Source: Candidatus Uabimicrobium amorphum | GTDB taxonomy: Bacteria; Planctomycetota; Uabimicrobiia; Uabimicrobiales; Uabimicrobiaceae | Length of the DNA: 64,000 bases | Reading direction: 5' to 3' | Assembly: GCF_009002475.1 (NCBI RefSeq) | Contig: NZ_AP019860.1 | Location: forward strand, 1,116,001-1,180,000 | In this document: positions 24,081-32,710 of the stretch, in pieces | Layout: each line of letters starts with the position of its first letter | Position numbering within the stretch: position 1 is the first letter of the stretch | Translations under genes and position numbers: made by a program | The notes under the pieces: generated by a model | The model's database searches: none | Seen by the model: the letters and a program-made list of their open reading frames with translations, nothing else | Told to the model about the DNA's origin: nothing

Positions 24081-25835
24081 CTACTTAGTTTGCAGTTTGT
24101 TGATTACAATGTTGAGAACTTTTGGGTTTTTCCAGTAAGAGTGAGTTTTTACCATATCGGTAACTTCAATATTGACCACATTTTCTACTGTACGTTGTCC
24201 CAAGTCTGCGCCGACAAGTCCCATTGCATTTTTTTGTGCTCTAGCGATTGCTTCGACAACTTTGCTTTCGAAGGCATTTAAACTACGGTTGTCTTTATTT
24301 TCCCATAGTTCGCGCATTTTGGCGATGCGTTCTTCGCCATTTAGCTGTTGCCACTCTTGAGGAATTTCGCCATCGCGGCCGAATAGCCAGTGGTATGCTG
24401 CGTACAAATAACCCAATACGAAATCATTTTTTGCAAAAAAGATCCAATTTTTTTGCGGAATGTTGTTTGTGCCTTTGAATTCGTTTAAGTAAACGTCTTG
24501 GTGAACGCCAGGGCAAAAGTTAAAGCACTGTCCCCATTTAATGAAGCGAGAACTGTTTTGCTTCAAGGCACTAAAGGTAACGCGATTTCCCAGACTACTG
24601 CTCATGACATGAACACGACGTTCGTCACTGCCATACCATCCAGAAATTTCAGTAAGTAGGTGACTTAAGTACTCACCAGCTTTGTTGGCGTGCTTCATAC
24701 CTTTACCGAAATCGAGAACGATATTACACGGCCATGAAAAACCAACGTAGTTGTATTTTCCGGTTTTGGTTTGCATCACTTTATTGATCGCCGTATACGA
24801 GTCTTTTGCACTATCAAAAGTGTTGAAAAAACCGTGAACCATAACGATGGTGTCGAGTTGTGGATCAAAGTCGCTTTGTACGTTACTTAAGTCCATATCC
24901 GCAGGCGAATCGACAAATTTGTTGTTGCCTTTGTCGCAAGTGACCATATTTACCTGAGGATAATCAAACGCTTGCGCTGGATCTACAATTTCCACTGTTG
25001 TTTGTACTGCGTAGTGATCAGACATGAATTTGGCGTCTTCCACAGGATTTTTCATTGGGAATTTGTTGACCAAACACTGTTTTACACGTACTTCATTGTC
25101 GGGATCATTTAGGAATATGTAGTCGATACGCTTTGGTTTACCGCCACTCAGTGGATTTTCCTGCCCGTTTGTTGTGTAGCCGGGAGATTTGTGCAGTGTG
25201 CGGAAGAGATCACGTGGATGTTGAAAGATATCCAGCATCACATTGTATTCGTCAAATGCGTCTCTTACGTTGAAGTCTCCCATTAGGAAAGTAGGTCCTG
25301 TGGAATTTTTCTTCACAAGCTCTTGCATTTGCTCTAGTTGTGTTTTTCTTTCGACGTGGTAATCTCTACCTGCTTGCGCATGTGTCAAAACTACTTCAAA
25401 CTGTTTGCCGCTAGGAAGCTCAATGCGTGCAAAAATAGCACCTTTGTCAGAGAAGTAATCCCAGTTGTTGGCTTTACGGTAGATAATTTTTTCGTGAAAA
25501 ACGATGGGGTAGCGACTAAAAATCATGATACCACCGTTTACCACGTGACGACCTTGTTGTCGCTTAGGTGGTTGTATTACGTGAGGGTGAGTGTCACTGA
25601 GAAGTTCGGTCCACTCTTTACGCAGTTTGTTATCAAAAACTTCGCAAAGACCAACGACATCGTAAGAACGAACTGCTTCTGACAACTCGGCAAATCTCTC
25701 TGCTTTGTAATCAAACCATCCGACAGGATCAGGGCGTAGATATACATTGTACGCCAAAAGTTTTACTTCTTCTGCTGCCGCAGGAACGGTAAAACTTAAC
25801 ATCAACACTACAAGTAGTGCCTTGTACCATTTCAT
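24081..25835 (-). CDS. Secreted sphingomyelinase-like phosphodiesterase fused to alpha/beta hydrolase
   Basis: This 584-residue protein has a signal peptide ending near VPAAAEE (17-23). Residues 24-284 form an endonuclease/exonuclease/phosphatase domain of the neutral sphingomyelinase type: LLAYNVYLRP (26-35), E65 in GLCEVF, GDFNVRD (186-192) and SDHYAV (272-277), the metal and catalytic positions. Residues about 325-540 form an alpha/beta hydrolase with VMVHGFFNTF (331-340) and an SSSLG elbow (412-416, Ser414), like DUF900/lipase-type hydrolases. Such a pair could remove both the head group and an acyl chain of a lipid, though that is inference. AGGAGG precedes the ATG. Confidence 0.83.
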   Translation of the reverse strand: MKWYKALLVVLMLSFTVPAAAEEVKLLAYNVYLRPDPVGWFDYKAERFAELSEAVRSYDVVGLCEVFDNKLRKEWTELLSDTHPHVIQPPKRQQGRHVVNGGIMIFSRYPIVFHEKIIYRKANNWDYFSDKGAIFARIELPSGKQFEVVLTHAQAGRDYHVERKTQLEQMQELVKKNSTGPTFLMGDFNVRDAFDEYNVMLDIFQHPRDLFRTLHKSPGYTTNGQENPLSGGKPKRIDYIFLNDPDNEVRVKQCLVNKFPMKNPVEDAKFMSDHYAVQTTVEIVDPAQAFDYPQVNMVTCDKGNNKFVDSPADMDLSNVQSDFDPQLDTIVMVHGFFNTFDSAKDSYTAINKVMQTKTGKYNYVGFSWPCNIVLDFGKGMKHANKAGEYLSHLLTEISGWYGSDERRVHVMSSSLGNRVTFSALKQNSSRFIKWGQCFNFCPGVHQDVYLNEFKGTNNIPQKNWIFFAKNDFVLGYLYAAYHWLFGRDGEIPQEWQQLNGEERIAKMRELWENKDNRSLNAFESKVVEAIARAQKNAMGLVGADLGQRTVENVVNIEVTDMVKTHSYWKNPKVLNIVINKLQTK

Positions 25836-26033
25836 TTCTAACCTCCTGGTTATTTTGTATTTACAACAAAATGTATGTTCCTAACAAGTTGCAACTCAAA
25901 TGTATTGTTACAAAGTGTTTAGAATCAGTAAGTATTTTTATTAGTATATCTTATCGAGGGGGAAAAGTAAAGAAATACTACTGTAGTGTGGGTGGCATAA
26001 AAAAATTTTGTAAAATCGTCGAACACGAATAGT

Positions 26034-27398
26034 TTACTTTGCCATAAAGGTAAGCGTTAATTTTTCGACAGAGTTGAACTGAATATCGCGAAAGCCTTTT
26101 TTTATATCACTTTCTTTGATGGTGATCATGATGGTACCTATTTCATCGTTTTTTCGCGAGTCATCATCGTATACGTTGATGACAAGCACTTGTCCCTTTT
26201 TTGCCACAATAGGTGTTGCGTAATTCCATTTTGGTTGTAAGGAATTACGCACGATAGATGTTGTATACTCTTTTTCGCTACCAAACTCTTTTATGGTGGC
26301 ATAGCTATCAGGGGCTGTGGTTTTGCCCCAGCCAAAATCCCATTTTTTGCCGTTGGTCTTTTGTATGAAAATTTTGGCACTTGTCACATGAATAAGATAA
26401 CTTTTGGTTATTTTTGGGACATCTTCCTCGCGCGGCTTTTCCGTTTCACTTGGTTCGCTATTTTCATCTGGATTGTTGTCGTTTGTTTCTGTTGTAGTGT
26501 CTTGTTTACGGTCCGTGTAGGAAAATTTATTTTCAATGACAAGTGATTTGAGAATATCTTCTAAATGTACACTCTTTTTTTGGTAAAAATATGCCACCGC
26601 ATAGGCGCGCCTACCTCTTATACAAAAGAAAATTTCGGCGTATCGGTAACGCAAAGGAAAACTCTTGTCGCGTATTATGTAAAAATATTGTTTTCCAGGA
26701 ACGGATGTCTGTGGCTTTTTGATGACCCGCGCATACACGTGGTGAGGAAAGAAAATTCTCTGGATCTTTTCGATGGTGAGATGAAGAGGTACTTCAAAAG
26801 GTAAAATTTCCATATAGACTTGCATAGAGAAAAAAGGAGATATGCGGTAGAAAATTGTTTTTTTATCTACCGTATTTGTGAGTACTTCTTTTTGCCATTT
26901 GGGGTCGATGCTGTATTTTACCGCAAAATTTTTATGGTATTCTTCCACTGTGGATGGATTGACTTTTTTTACGGTAAATGATTGGGCCGAATTTTGTAGC
27001 ATTTGCGCATATAGTTTATCGCTAAAACAATACAGCACGACATATAGTTTGTCTTCAAATATGCAAAAAAATACATCGTAGAATTGCGTCGCAGTCTTGT
27101 AGGTAATTGCAGTTCCTGATGCGTGATTCACCATGTGTGACTTTTGTTGTACTTTGCTATACACTTGTTGGGCAAATAGGATGTTTTCGATTTTGGCAAT
27201 TTCTTCCTCGATGTTACTCGTTACGGGGTAATGACGAAAATCCACGTAGTTGCTATTGTTTATTTGGTACATGTTTGCAGAAGAATTTTTCCACGATGCC
27301 TGCACTTTGAAGGAAAAATGGGCAAAATCCTTTGTCACCCATTGTGTGTCATTGGCATACACAAAAACACTAAGTATGATTATCACAAAAAATCGCAT
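26034..27398 (-). CDS. Exported protein with C-terminal C2-like domain
   Basis: This 454-residue protein starts with the signal peptide MRFFVIIILSVFVYAND. Residues 20-295 appear to be two related copies of a roughly 130-residue domain: WVTKDFAHFSFKVQ... ending AQSFTV, and KNFAVKYSIDPKWQ... ending LKSLVI. An acidic linker (about 300-330, NDNNPDENSEPSETEKP) leads to a C2-like beta domain (335-454). The latter has SLQPKWNYATPI and VYDDDSRKNDEIGTI, an acidic loop suited to calcium. C2 domains often bind phospholipid. The gene is next to the receiver-kinase gene but separated by 42 bases. The first domain is not recognised. Confidence 0.72.
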   Translation of the reverse strand: MRFFVIIILSVFVYANDTQWVTKDFAHFSFKVQASWKNSSANMYQINNSNYVDFRHYPVTSNIEEEIAKIENILFAQQVYSKVQQKSHMVNHASGTAITYKTATQFYDVFFCIFEDKLYVVLYCFSDKLYAQMLQNSAQSFTVKKVNPSTVEEYHKNFAVKYSIDPKWQKEVLTNTVDKKTIFYRISPFFSMQVYMEILPFEVPLHLTIEKIQRIFFPHHVYARVIKKPQTSVPGKQYFYIIRDKSFPLRYRYAEIFFCIRGRRAYAVAYFYQKKSVHLEDILKSLVIENKFSYTDRKQDTTTETNDNNPDENSEPSETEKPREEDVPKITKSYLIHVTSAKIFIQKTNGKKWDFGWGKTTAPDSYATIKEFGSEKEYTTSIVRNSLQPKWNYATPIVAKKGQVLVINVYDDDSRKNDEIGTIMITIKESDIKKGFRDIQFNSVEKLTLTFMAK

Positions 27399-27440
27399 TA
27401 TGTACCTCTAAAAAAGGGCTATTCATCTCGCATCAAGTTA

Positions 27441-28625
27441 TTAATTTGACGTAACATTTGCCAGCGCTTCGTCAACTTCTTCCATCGTTTGGTAACGATG
27501 TTCGCGATTTTTATGTAACATTTTTTCTATCACGTCGCGAATATATTGGGGAACTTGTTTCTCGGCAACAGGCCACGAGACTTCTTCGTACATTTGTGCA
27601 CGCATTACCTCGTGATCGTCTTCCCCATCAAAAGGCGGATCTCCCATTAACAAGTTATAAAAAATGATGCCCAAACTATATATATCTGAGCGATGGTCGA
27701 TTTCTGGGGTAATTATTTGTTCTGGTGACATATAAGCAGGTGTTCCCAAAGCAATACCTTCGGTAGTTAAACTAAAATCTTCCGGTCTTTTGGCGATGCC
27801 AAAGTCTATGATTTTTATTTTTTTTTCATGACGATTGTATAAGACATTTGATGGTTTTAAATCGCGATGAATCAATTGAACCTTATGGGCTGCGGCCATA
27901 CCTTTGGCAATTTCGCGTATTAAAAAAGTACTTTCTTCCAGCGAAAAAAAGCCTTGTCGTGCTAGATGCCTACTGAGATGTTCTGCCTCAAAAAGCTCCA
28001 TGACAATGTAATAATATTCATCGTCGAGTTGGCGAGCGTACATCGCTTTCACTATATTTGGATGGTCAACTGCCATTAGATACTTTGTTTCGCGATTAAA
28101 TCGTTTCATGTCATTGTTAAATTGCGCCTTGAGTATTTTGATCGCAACTTCTGTGGTCCCATCGCTTGCTTTGTACACGGTACCGCTGGCCCCACAACCC
28201 AAAGTTTTTTTCACCACGTAATTATCAATTTTTTTTCCCACGGCTTGGTTACTTTTGTGTTCGTCTTTGGTAACGATACTTTGTGGTGCACTATTCACTG
28301 CATTGACTAAATTTAACATGGATACAGGCTTACAAAATAAAGCGTATACTTGCTTGGGGAGATTTTTTCTAACAATCTTGACATTTTTTTTGTCGCTGGT
28401 AATCGCGACAATAGGGGTATTCTTGTTTACTTTTAATATGTGAGTTAATATCGACGCGTCGTTTTCATAAATATCTATATTGGCGACGATTACATGCGGG
28501 CGTTGCAGCAAAATTCTTTTCACCGCATCCATCATTGTCGAAACGTTGTAAACTCGATACCCCTTAAACATTTCCTGTGGATAATCTTCGCTTTCATAAT
28601 CTATGATTAAGATGTTTTTTGTCAT
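27441..28625 (-). CDS. Receiver domain fused to Ser/Thr protein kinase
   Basis: This 394-residue soluble protein starts with a receiver-like domain (1-115): acidic E11/D14, putative phospho-acceptor Asp51 in VANIDIYE, and Lys99 in CKP. A eukaryotic-type kinase domain (about 134-390) follows with the glycine loop GCGASGTV (143-150), Lys163 in AIKIL, HRDLKPSN (Asp255) and DFG (Asp274). The APE region reads GTPAYMSPEQ. All key kinase residues are present, so it should be active. There is no membrane helix, unlike PknB. The fusion would link two-component phosphorelay input to Ser/Thr phosphorylation. It is the last gene of a run including ClpS and an ECF sigma pair. Confidence 0.92.
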   Translation of the reverse strand: MTKNILIIDYESEDYPQEMFKGYRVYNVSTMMDAVKRILLQRPHVIVANIDIYENDASILTHILKVNKNTPIVAITSDKKNVKIVRKNLPKQVYALFCKPVSMLNLVNAVNSAPQSIVTKDEHKSNQAVGKKIDNYVVKKTLGCGASGTVYKASDGTTEVAIKILKAQFNNDMKRFNRETKYLMAVDHPNIVKAMYARQLDDEYYYIVMELFEAEHLSRHLARQGFFSLEESTFLIREIAKGMAAAHKVQLIHRDLKPSNVLYNRHEKKIKIIDFGIAKRPEDFSLTTEGIALGTPAYMSPEQIITPEIDHRSDIYSLGIIFYNLLMGDPPFDGEDDHEVMRAQMYEEVSWPVAEKQVPQYIRDVIEKMLHKNREHRYQTMEEVDEALANVTSN

Positions 28626-28647
28626 TGCAATGTCTCTTCATTAAAGA

Positions 28648-28962
28648 CTAAATATCAATTTCTTCCATGGTACACAGTAATGGATAACCTAATTTTTCCG
28701 CATATATTTCCACTTGCTGAATACCATCGTTGGCGACCTCATAGGTATAAATTCCCACAATTGAAATACCTTTCATGTGTGCTTCCAGCATGATTTTTCG
28801 CGCTTCTTCGTAAGATTTAAAAAATACTTCCTGTAAAACGAATTCCACAAATTCTTGTAGAGTGTAATCATCGTTATGCAGATAGACTCTGTACATTTTG
28901 GGACGTTGTAATTTTTCTTTTTTCTGGGTAATTACGATGTCATCCAATTCGTGTTTGTCCAT
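28648..28962 (-). CDS. clpS: ATP-dependent Clp protease adaptor ClpS
   Basis: This 104-residue protein matches ClpS, which delivers N-degron substrates to ClpAP. It has the conserved YRVYLHNDDYTLQEFVEFVL near residues 21-40, where Asn and Asp bind the substrate N-terminal residue, then AHMKGISIVGIY and a final EKLGYPLLCTME. The N-terminal tail is short and charged, as expected. ATG 28962 follows AGGAG by five bases, so it is preferred over the in-frame upstream codon. It lies between the anti-sigma fusion gene and the kinase gene with short gaps. No clpA is seen in the window. Confidence 0.93.
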   Translation of the reverse strand: MDKHELDDIVITQKKEKLQRPKMYRVYLHNDDYTLQEFVEFVLQEVFFKSYEEARKIMLEAHMKGISIVGIYTYEVANDGIQQVEIYAEKLGYPLLCTMEEIDI

Positions 28963-28988
28963 TTTGTCTCCTTTTTCACCACATAAAA

Positions 28989-29591
28989 TTATTTCCAATT
29001 GCGAATATCATCTTTGCTGCCGTTGTCATTTTTGCCATTTCGGCCAAAAGAATACAAATCGAAAAAACCTTTATTGTGTTTTCCAGGTACATGATATTCA
29101 TATGGGCGTCCCCACATGTCGAGCACTTGACCATTGTCGTCGCGTTGGAACAACATCTTTTTGGGAAATAGTTTTTCGGGAATATCACGCAGGGTATTCG
29201 GAAATGTTTTATTTTCAGAATAAAAGCGCCATACGATTTTTTCAAGATTTGCTATATGGTGTTGTGGATATTCTTTTTTGTATTCGAATAAAAAAAATAG
29301 TAGAAATAGTAAAAATAGTACCATAACCAAAAGAATAAAGACGGTGGAAATAGTCCATTGCATTATTCTTTTCCCGCGGCGATGATTTTTAATGATGCGA
29401 TCTGCGTATGATACTGATGGCGAAACAGTTGGCAAATTTTGTAGTTTTTGCCACGAACGCACGCTTTCGTCATGATATTTTTTACACTCTGTGCAATGTT
29501 GTATATGCTGTTTTACTTTGTTGTTCTCTTCATTTTCCAGCGCGCCAAGTATATAAGCATCTAAAATATCTTTTATTTTGTTGCATTCCAT
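28989..29591 (-). CDS. Zinc-finger anti-sigma factor fused to pseudopilin GspG-like domain
   Basis: This 200-residue single-pass protein has an N-terminal zinc anti-sigma domain (1-45) with C3 and the motif H29-x3-C33-x2-C36. A transmembrane helix follows (about 78-102). The external C-terminal part (108-200) closely resembles the C-terminal domain of type II secretion pseudopilin GspG: the helix NLEKIVWRFYSENKTFP, then DMWGRPYEYHVPG, FDLYSFGRNGK and a Lys/Asp tail ending DIRNW, the calcium-site region in GspG. It starts 12 bases after the ECF sigma stop. An anti-sigma with a pseudopilin sensor head would be unusual. The assignment of both ends is strong; the sensing role is inferred. Confidence 0.83.
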   Translation of the reverse strand: MECNKIKDILDAYILGALENEENNKVKQHIQHCTECKKYHDESVRSWQKLQNLPTVSPSVSYADRIIKNHRRGKRIMQWTISTVFILLVMVLFLLFLLFFLFEYKKEYPQHHIANLEKIVWRFYSENKTFPNTLRDIPEKLFPKKMLFQRDDNGQVLDMWGRPYEYHVPGKHNKGFFDLYSFGRNGKNDNGSKDDIRNWK

Positions 29592-29603
29592 GGTATTGTC
29601 CTA

Positions 29604-30140
29604 CTATTCTTCATGCGAAGATAAGATACCCTTTAGTTTTTGCAAAGTGTAGCAGATTCTCGATTTTACCGTTCCGATGGGACATTTAAGTGTATCGGCG
29701 ATTTCTTCGTATGTAAATTGTTGGTAGAAGCGCAATATAAAAATAGCTCTTTGTTTTTCTGGTAGCGTTTTTAGTGCTTGTTGTACGGCAAGAGCACGTT
29801 CTTTTTCTATCGTTTTTTCCGATGGTTCAAATAGGACATTGCTCGCCATATTGAGCGCTTCGTTGTTGTATACAGGTGCGTGCTTTCGTAAATAATTAGA
29901 AGCATGATTAGTTGCTATTGCATAGAGCCACGCTCGAAAAGAACTATTTTTTTTGAAACTATCTATTTTTTGAAAAACAACTAAAAAAGTATCCTGGACG
30001 ATTTCTTCCGCAACCTCGTATTTTCCGGTAAACCGGTATAAATAGTTGAGAAGTGGGCCTTGATATTTTTCCACCAATTGGCGAAAAGCATCGTCGTTAC
30101 CTCCTATGAAGCTGTGAATTAAATCTTCTTCAGACTGCAC
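29604..30140 (-). CDS. ECF-type RNA polymerase sigma factor
   Basis: This 178-residue sigma factor has region 2 with YEVAEEIVQDTFLVVFQKID (about 41-60) and SSFRAWLYAIATNHASNYLRK, and region 4 with FTYEEIADTLKCPIGTVKSR (about 143-162). It starts at GTG 30140 after AAGGA, with a near-perfect sigma70 promoter upstream. The next gene downstream encodes its likely anti-sigma factor with a GspG-like extracytoplasmic head, then ClpS and a kinase. The presence of a housekeeping-type promoter suggests constitutive expression with post-translational control. Confidence 0.93.
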   Translation of the reverse strand: MQSEEDLIHSFIGGNDDAFRQLVEKYQGPLLNYLYRFTGKYEVAEEIVQDTFLVVFQKIDSFKKNSSFRAWLYAIATNHASNYLRKHAPVYNNEALNMASNVLFEPSEKTIEKERALAVQQALKTLPEKQRAIFILRFYQQFTYEEIADTLKCPIGTVKSRICYTLQKLKGILSSHEE

Positions 30141-30180
30141 GATATTTCCTTATGATTAGAGCGTAAGACAATTGTGTGCA

Positions 30181-30210
30181 ATTATAATTTTTTTATTGTT
30201 ATTTTGTCAA
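30181..30210 (-). promoter_or_regulatory. Consensus sigma70 promoter for the ECF sigma gene
   Basis: On the minus strand TTGACA (30210-30205) and TATAAT (30186-30181) are separated by 18 bases, both perfect hexamers. The predicted start is near 30174, about 35 bases before GTG 30140. Confidence 0.82.
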
Positions 30211-30304
30211 AAATTGTTTCATATATTTTATACCATCTTTTCGCGGTTTCTAAAAGCTAAATGTATTGACAAAACAACAACAAAATTTTTGTAAAAGTAT
30301 TCCA

Positions 30305-31777
30305 ATGAAATTAATAGAATGTGTTCCAAATTTTAGTGAAGGTCGTAATCGAGAAATTATAGAACAAATCGTGTCATCTATTGCCAGTGTCGACGGTATA
30401 TACGTCTTACACTACGATATGGATGCGGATCACAATCGTACGGTGGTCACCTTTTTAGGTACTCCCGAAAACATCGTCGAGTCGGCATTTCGCGGAATTG
30501 CGCGAGCGAAAGACTTGATCAATTTAAATGAGCATTGTGGTGAACATCCGCGTTTGGGAGTTACGGACGTATGTCCTTTTATTCCTTACAAAAATGTCAC
30601 GATGGAAGAATGTGTAGATTGCGCGCAACAACTAGCGAAAAAAGTACATGAAGAATTACAAATCCCCGTCTATTTATATGAAGAAGCGGCGGTAAAACCA
30701 CAACATAAAAATCTGGCGGATATTCGTTTAAAACAAAAAACACTTACCCCGGATTTTGGCGTAGAACCACACCCGACGGCTGGTTATGTTTGTATTGCGG
30801 CGCGTTTCTTTTTAATCGCCTACAATATTAATTTACAAACCCAAGATGTGACTATTGCGAAGAAAATTGCCAAGGCAATACGCGAAAAAAACGATGGTTT
30901 AAAGGCTGTGAAAGCTTTGGCATTTGTCTTACAAGAGCGCAATTGCGTGCAAGTATCTACAAATTTAATTGATTACCGCCAAACATCCTTGTTGAAAATT
31001 TTTCATGAAGTTGAACGACAGGCAAATGCATATGGCGTACAAATTCTCGACAGTGAAATTGTTGGACTCATCCCTCAAGATGCTTTGCGTAGTGGTATTG
31101 TGGAAGAGCTGAAATTGTATCACTTTGTGAATGATAAAGTGATTGAACATCGATTGCAGTCTTTAGAAAGTTACCATCTCAACGTTTTTTTAGAAAAATT
31201 ATCACTGGCGACACCAAGTCCTGGAGGGGGAAGTTGCGCTGCCCTAACAGGTGCAACAGCTGCGGCTTTGGCGGCTATGATTACTGGAATTAGCATGCGC
31301 AAAAGAAAAAACCGCGATCATCTCGAATTCTTACTCGAAAAGCGTAACGAGTTGCAGAAATTACAACGCCACTTAGCGAAGCTGATCGAAGAAGATGCCG
31401 GGGTCTATCAGGAGTATCTTAACGCGAAAAAAATGCCGCGAAAGACTGCTGAGGAAAAAAAGAAACATGAAGAGGCCGTAGATTCAGCATTGATCCGCTG
31501 TATTCTTGTTCCCTTAGATATCGCGGTAACAAGTCTTGGTGTATTAAAACTGTTACCCATATCATACCTATCGAAAACAACCATGTCCGATGCCGGGATT
31601 GTTGCCTCTCAAATTTCCTCGGCGATTGAGGGAAGTATTCTTACTATAAGAGGAAATTTATCTTTTACCAAAGATGAAGATGTTGTTGCGCAGATTCGCA
31701 AAGATATACAGGAAATCGAAAAGCAAAGACATGAACTTGCATCAAAAATAATGTGTGAGGTTGAAAAATTCTTGTAA
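30305..31777 (+). CDS. ftcD: Bifunctional glutamate formimidoyltransferase / formimidoyl-THF cyclodeaminase
   Basis: This 490-residue protein joins the two enzymes of histidine breakdown as in animal FTCD. Residues 1-300 are the formimidoyltransferase, with ECVPNFSEGRN at the start, HYDMDADHNRTVVTFLG, and GEHPRLGVTDVCPFIP. Residues about 305-490 are the cyclodeaminase, with LATPSPGGGSCAALTGATAAAL. Together they move the formimino group from formiminoglutamate to tetrahydrofolate and release ammonia to give methenyl-THF. ATG 30305 fits the family start MKLIECVPNFS; no ribosome site is evident and 13 more codons upstream are open but unlike the family. No other histidine-utilisation gene is in the window. 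Confidence 0.93.
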   Translation: MKLIECVPNFSEGRNREIIEQIVSSIASVDGIYVLHYDMDADHNRTVVTFLGTPENIVESAFRGIARAKDLINLNEHCGEHPRLGVTDVCPFIPYKNVTMEECVDCAQQLAKKVHEELQIPVYLYEEAAVKPQHKNLADIRLKQKTLTPDFGVEPHPTAGYVCIAARFFLIAYNINLQTQDVTIAKKIAKAIREKNDGLKAVKALAFVLQERNCVQVSTNLIDYRQTSLLKIFHEVERQANAYGVQILDSEIVGLIPQDALRSGIVEELKLYHFVNDKVIEHRLQSLESYHLNVFLEKLSLATPSPGGGSCAALTGATAAALAAMITGISMRKRKNRDHLEFLLEKRNELQKLQRHLAKLIEEDAGVYQEYLNAKKMPRKTAEEKKKHEEAVDSALIRCILVPLDIAVTSLGVLKLLPISYLSKTTMSDAGIVASQISSAIEGSILTIRGNLSFTKDEDVVAQIRKDIQEIEKQRHELASKIMCEVEKFL

Positions 31778-31839
31778 GGTTTGTTTTTTTGCTGACCCAG
31801 ATACACCATGTTTTTGCGGGGATGACACCATAAAACTGT

Positions 31840-31916
31840 GTCATTCCCGCGTAAGCGGGAAACCAGCAATATAAAGTGGACTTATAAACGCTGGATCCCG
31901 CTTTTGCAGGGATGAC
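31840..31916 (-). repeat. REPIN-like repeat copy, opposite orientation
   Basis: This 77-bp unit matches the unit at 14101-14178 when reversed: it starts GTCATTCCCGCGTAAGCGGG, contains CCAGCAATATAAAGT, and ends TTTTGCAGGGATGAC. The ends are imperfect inverted repeats that each fold. It lies between ftcD and the convergent lipoprotein gene, a typical position for REP elements, and may also help end transcripts. Confidence 0.8.
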
Positions 31917-31959
31917 ACTCGTATTAGTCTTTTAGTTTTGTTACTATTTTACACGAATA

Positions 31960-32553
31960 TTAGTCAGGGTAGATGTCGTTTGAACCATCAAATGGGCCTA
32001 TGAAAAGGAAAATCCATTGATTGTAATAACTCGATCCCCAAAGATCTCCAGATTTCGAGACAAAAGTGTTATCTTCTGTTTTATAAATCCATAACTGCAT
32101 TTTGCACCATCCCTGTGATGTATCGCGTCTAAATACACTAAGAGGAGGAGTAATAACTGGTGGCAGTTCTGCTCCAATACCACCTAACGCAACAGGTAAG
32201 CCTGGAATACCCAGAGTAAAGTCGCTATCAAAAATACCTAGAGTACCATTGCGTACTTCGACAGTGTAGTCAGAGCCATCCGCCACTACAATGGCTCCTG
32301 CAGCAGACAAATGTTCACGTAGTGCGCTTGATACATAAGGTTTATCAACGGCATCATAACGCGAATCGTCAATAGTTATTTTTTTCCCACTAAGACTTTT
32401 GTCTACTTTATAATTTTTAATAGCGCGTTCTGCCGCAGTTGAAACAAGAAGTATCTCCGTTGCAGTTCTTGCTGTTGTTGTATCGCGAATTCCACCGATG
32501 CATCCCACAAGAGGAAGAATAGCAGATAAGATGATTATAAAACGCGAAACCAT
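31960..32553 (-). CDS. DUF6655-like lipoprotein
   Basis: This 197-residue protein has a lipoprotein signal peptide with lipobox LVGC, giving an acylated Cys near residue 18. The mature start TTTARTATEILLVSTAAERAI is followed by a predicted alpha/beta region and a Gly/Pro-rich loop. The pattern resembles DUF6655-type lipoproteins known mostly from planctomycetes; this family name is from memory and less sure than the lipoprotein call. ATG 32553 is preferred because AGGAG stands seven bases upstream, while the longer frame lacks one and would hide the signal peptide. It follows the dynamin-like gene on the same strand with a 157-base gap. Confidence 0.75.
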   Translation of the reverse strand: MVSRFIIILSAILPLVGCIGGIRDTTTARTATEILLVSTAAERAIKNYKVDKSLSGKKITIDDSRYDAVDKPYVSSALREHLSAAGAIVVADGSDYTVEVRNGTLGIFDSDFTLGIPGLPVALGGIGAELPPVITPPLSVFRRDTSQGWCKMQLWIYKTEDNTFVSKSGDLWGSSYYNQWIFLFIGPFDGSNDIYPD

Positions 32554-32710
32554 TTTCAAACTCCTTTTTTGGACGGAATATCGCCAGGTTCGACGAAATT
32601 CCGTGAAATTTCTAAACTTTGTTAAGACACTTGTACACAAAAAATAAACGCACAAGTGTACAATCTAAAATGTATATTCAGGTTATCGATCATTTGAGCA
32701 AATTTGGTGC

